Origin: Mya arenaria
Taxonomy: Eukaryota > Mollusca > Bivalvia > Myida > Myidae
Assembly: GCF_026914265.1 (NCBI RefSeq)
Contig: NC_069136.1
Location: 11,526,356 to 11,590,355 of the forward strand
Length of the DNA: 64,000 nucleotides
Direction of reading: 5' to 3'
Part shown: positions 61,801 to 64,000 of the stretch, piece after piece
Layout of the letters: each line of letters starts with the position of its first letter
How positions within the stretch are numbered: position 1 is the stretch's first letter
The notes under the pieces: model-generated
What the model saw: only the letters and a program-made list of their open reading frames with translations
Databases searched by the model: none
What the model was told of the DNA's origin: nothing
Program-made: the position numbers and the translations under genes

Positions 61801-63252
61801 TGCTTACCCTTTTTAATTTTGCATTTATATTGACAAAGGCGAAAATATTCCTCGACAAACCTTATATTTCTTCCAGAAAAATAAGAACACCATTCCTACC
61901 CTTTGGCAGAGTTCTTTGTAGAGAGCTAAGCATGATGATGCGGCCACAAACCAGCAGTTGCCGAGACGACCCTGGGTCACGTCACCGGAGCTCGTGCCTT
62001 CCACAAACAATTTGGGGTTCTCACAGATATCCTGAAAGAAGTGATGAAAATTAGCACAAGCCTGAACCAAGCCTGGAATGATATGTTTTGTCTAAACAAA
62101 ACATTTTTTGAAGGATATTCTTGGAAGTATTTGGTGAAATTTATTTTAATTTCATTGGGTGTAAAGGAGTGGAAATGTGATATAATTTTAATTTTAATGC
62201 AATGTCATCAATAAATGTTTTTTACATTATATACACAGTTTTAAAAACGAATGTAAACAAAATCTCATTAATGGAGCCCAATATTTCAGATACCATTGTT
62301 AACAAGATTTATCAACAGAAGCACGGTTTTTCAAATTATATAATTTATGTTATTAAATTTTGGGTGAACATGCGAAAACAGCAGTTTCCGTGTGAGTGAA
62401 ACTTCATTGCCTTAAGCTGGCTTAAGCTACAATCTCACAGATGGATTGTTTTGACAAGTTTTTTTATTTTTGACCTTGGAATAGCCAGTTTTTGCATAAA
62501 TGTCTGGAAACCAGTGATATTACACTGATGACAAAAGAGCAGATTCCAATTGTAATATTTACTATGAAAATCGATGTTTATGGCTAAAAGCATTCCTAAT
62601 ACTTACCGATACGGTAAATGAAACTTTCCATGTAGTTTTCTAAACAATTAAGAACTGTGCAATTCAATTCAGTCGTATAATATAACTAACAATTATTGTT
62701 AGTTATATAATACGACTGAATTGGCATGATTGCCAAAATCGGCTGATTCTGAGACAAAAAATAATTAAAAAAGGTCAAAACTGTCAATCTGTGAAAAAGC
62801 AACTTTAAGCAATATGTTTTCAAGAGTCATTAGGACACATATCATTTTTCAATGATGTGACCAGATTTTTTCTTCAATACAGAGTTAACAATCTATTTAA
62901 ATTAAGTCCACAAATAAGGCTTAAAAAACAATACCATTCACCAACCTTCGGTCTTTTCCATGTGACCCCTGTCAGTTTTCCACTGGAGTAGAAGAGAGAT
63001 TTGTCTTGGGCAGGAAATTCAGGGTCCACGAAATAGTTCCCAGTGGACTGGGCTTGTTTCTTTAGGCTGGCATAGTCCTGTAACAACAAAAGTTCAGGTA
63101 TATACTGGTACACTGCTACCTTTATATATTGTTTATCTAGTTTATACAAGTAAAATATATTTTGTAATAATATGTTTAACAATTAATTGCAAATCACACC
63201 ATGGTTTTACCTGGTTTTTAAACTTGACAACTCCATCACCGAACAGCGGCAT
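52810..63252 (-). CDS. CAPN5: Calpain-5 / TRA-3-like cysteine protease
   Basis: Thirteen coding exons: 63211-63252, 62946-63077, 61900-62031, 61144-61346, 60425-60617, 59486-59679, 58410-58487, 56840-57020, 55750-55863, 55071-55273, 54579-54697, 53961-54100, 52810-52992. They total 1914 nt, phases close throughout, and the product is 637 residues, close to human CAPN5 (640). Protease core: Cys84 in [11 protein letters not shown], His253 in LVKGHAYG, Asn285 in MIRLRNPWG, so the triad is complete. Then the C2-like domain III ([35 protein letters not shown]) and a C-terminal C2 domain ([44 protein letters not shown]). No penta-EF hand, which is the TRA-3/CAPN5 layout. Expected to be a calcium-activated intracellular protease. 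CAPN5 versus CAPN6 naming is safe only because the active Cys is present. Confidence 0.95.
53199..53515. repeat. Tandem repeat, about 140-bp unit, 2+ copies
   Basis: AGATAACTCTGCAACAATGTG, GAGTTATCATTT, AGTTGACATTGACATC and CTTGGACAAAAATTAC recur with about 140-bp spacing, in the last calpain intron. Confidence 0.75.
54828..54905. mobile_element. Palindromic fragment of the fold-back family
   Basis: ATGAACACAATTGTGCTGG and CCAGCCCAATTGTGTTCAC are inverted arms around GTGGAGTCAGACTCCAC, the same design as the palindrome near 46300. Lies in a calpain intron. Confidence 0.7.
55845..56655 (-). repeat. 29-bp minisatellite made from a calpain splice acceptor and exon start
   Basis: About fifteen units of 28-31 bp, consensus CATCAATACTGAACACAAAC plus TGTAACATA, run from the start of exon 55750-55863 into the upstream intron to 56285, and a few more continue at 56546-56655. 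On the gene strand each unit is TTACAG followed by exon bases encoding FVFSID. The array is split by a MITE at 56294-56545. Confidence 0.85.
56294..56545. mobile_element. 252-bp MITE inserted in the calpain minisatellite
   Basis: Left end GGCCCTAATTTCTCGAAACT and right end AGTTTCGAGAAATTGGGGCC form inverted repeats of about 26 bp. Minisatellite units flank it on both sides. Confidence 0.8.
61449..61572. repeat. 62-bp tandem duplication
   Basis: Two nearly identical units beginning CTGTTTTCAA and containing ATAATGCTTAATCTGATC, in a calpain intron. Confidence 0.85.
62422..62808. mobile_element. MITE, TTAAAGCTGCACTCTCA family, copy 3 (diverged)
   Basis: Left TTAAGCTACAATCTCACAG and right CTGTGAAAAAGCAACTTTAA are a degraded version of the family ends. 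The interior also contains an inverted pair around TTATTGTTAGTTATATAATA near 62690. Confidence 0.65.
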
Positions 63253-63313
63253 GTTGAGTAAATGTTGCAGTTATCTTCCCTTTCAGAAGCAATGAGTAGA
63301 TTAGGAAAGAGTC
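63253..63313 (-). other. CAPN5: 5' UTR part of the first calpain coding exon
   Basis: A TTTCAG acceptor just above 63313 suggests that the exon carrying the ATG starts there and that a non-coding exon lies further upstream, possibly outside the window. The ATG context CAACATGC has A at -3. Confidence 0.4.
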
Positions 63314-63334
63314 CTGAAATACAAACAAGAAGCC

Positions 63335-63439
63335 AGTAAGCAGATCTTAACGTAGTGCTGACGAGGAGCAGTAAGCAGATCTTAACGTAGTGCTGACGAG
63401 GAGCAGTAAGCAGATCTTAACGTAGTGATGATGAGGAGC
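63335..63439. repeat. Three 35-bp tandem repeats upstream of the calpain start
   Basis: AGTAAGCAGATCTTAACGTA recurs at 63335, 63370 and 63405. The first two units are identical and the third has two changes. Confidence 0.9.
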
Positions 63440-64000
63440 GAATAAGAGCGCACTGGATTGAATGCTTGTGTGTTATCAAAAAAGGACATAACTTGGAAAA
63501 AATGAGAGTAATGGGCCTTACTATTAATGTGTGTATTGCCCTTCCTAGTTTCATTTGAATATCTGAACAGTTTTAGGGTAATGGCCAAGGCGCAGAAAAA
63601 AAGACAAGCTATCAATATACATGTACACCCTCACAATTAGCCATAAGTATTAACAGGTATTAATATACTGACTGTTCAAGCGAAGGAATATCAAATGGTC
63701 AGGTTACAAATGGATATCGTTGTGCACAGTCAATTTTATTTACATTCATAATCGGGTGAGGCCCCCTCATCAAATAATAAGTTTATACAAGTTAATAATC
63801 CTTTTCAACATCAAATCTTTGATGCATAAATTATGATAAGCAAATTATGCAAGTTTTGAGTCTCAAGTTTGTCAGACTAGTTCCATAAAGTAAATTGCCA
63901 AGATCTAACCACCACCCAACAACTTGTCATAATTTGACTTTAAATGAGATATTTTATATATTACACACCATTTCTACATTTATTAACAAAAACATTTTAT
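63440..64000. other. No gene seen
   Basis: Upstream intron or promoter region of the calpain gene; AT-rich, no exon recognised. Confidence 0.4.

Overview
The window looks like nuclear DNA of a bivalve mollusc. It is AT-rich, has intron-containing genes with GT-AG junctions, and carries short inverted-repeat elements and a hairpin-headed AGCTCACC repeat that I associate with bivalve genomes. The bivalve call is an inference from repeat families and protein resemblance; no marker gene fixes the species.

Two intact host genes occupy the right half, both on the minus strand. A WRAP53/TCAB1 orthologue (telomerase and scaRNA Cajal-body protein) is encoded by 11 coding exons between 36466 and 45534. 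Every splice phase closes, giving 707 residues. A calpain-5/TRA-3-type protease is encoded by 13 coding exons between 52810 and 63252. It has 637 residues, the full Cys-His-Asn triad and a C-terminal C2 domain. In each gene, one 3' splice site plus the start of its exon has been amplified into a minisatellite (8 x 68 bp in WRAP53, about 15 x 29 bp in the calpain).

The left half (1-31.3 kb) is nested transposable-element DNA. A block of about 3.8 kb occurs three times: copy 1 at 1-6903, split by a LINE at 781-3783; copy 2 at 11562-13569, split by a 205-bp MITE; copy 3 at 25377-29204. Copy 3 runs on into a decayed CACTA/EnSpm-like transposase (29.9-30.7 kb), so the block is probably the 3' end of that element. 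It includes a PHD-like cysteine cluster and degenerate 75-bp repeats.

The most notable object is element A (13570-23830, 10.26 kb). It is bounded by perfect 40-bp terminal inverted repeats, has clustered subterminal motifs (GTTAC-n-TTTGACA in both orientations), and carries a multi-exon minus-strand gene. The gene has a basic N-terminus, a core of about 690 residues with DFAENY, TDG and HGKGPSDG motifs, an RGG-rich hinge, acidic and Ser/Asp/Gln-rich duplicated exons, and a small C-terminal domain. A diverged, truncated sister (element B, about 7.6-11.56 kb) keeps the C-terminal exons with the same phase and one identical exon length. It has its own version of the subterminal motif and has separately amplified its acidic exon.

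The remaining intergenic and intronic DNA holds several MITE families, two tRNA-derived SINE copies, a fold-back family and short tandem arrays. No tRNA, rRNA or CRISPR locus is supported.
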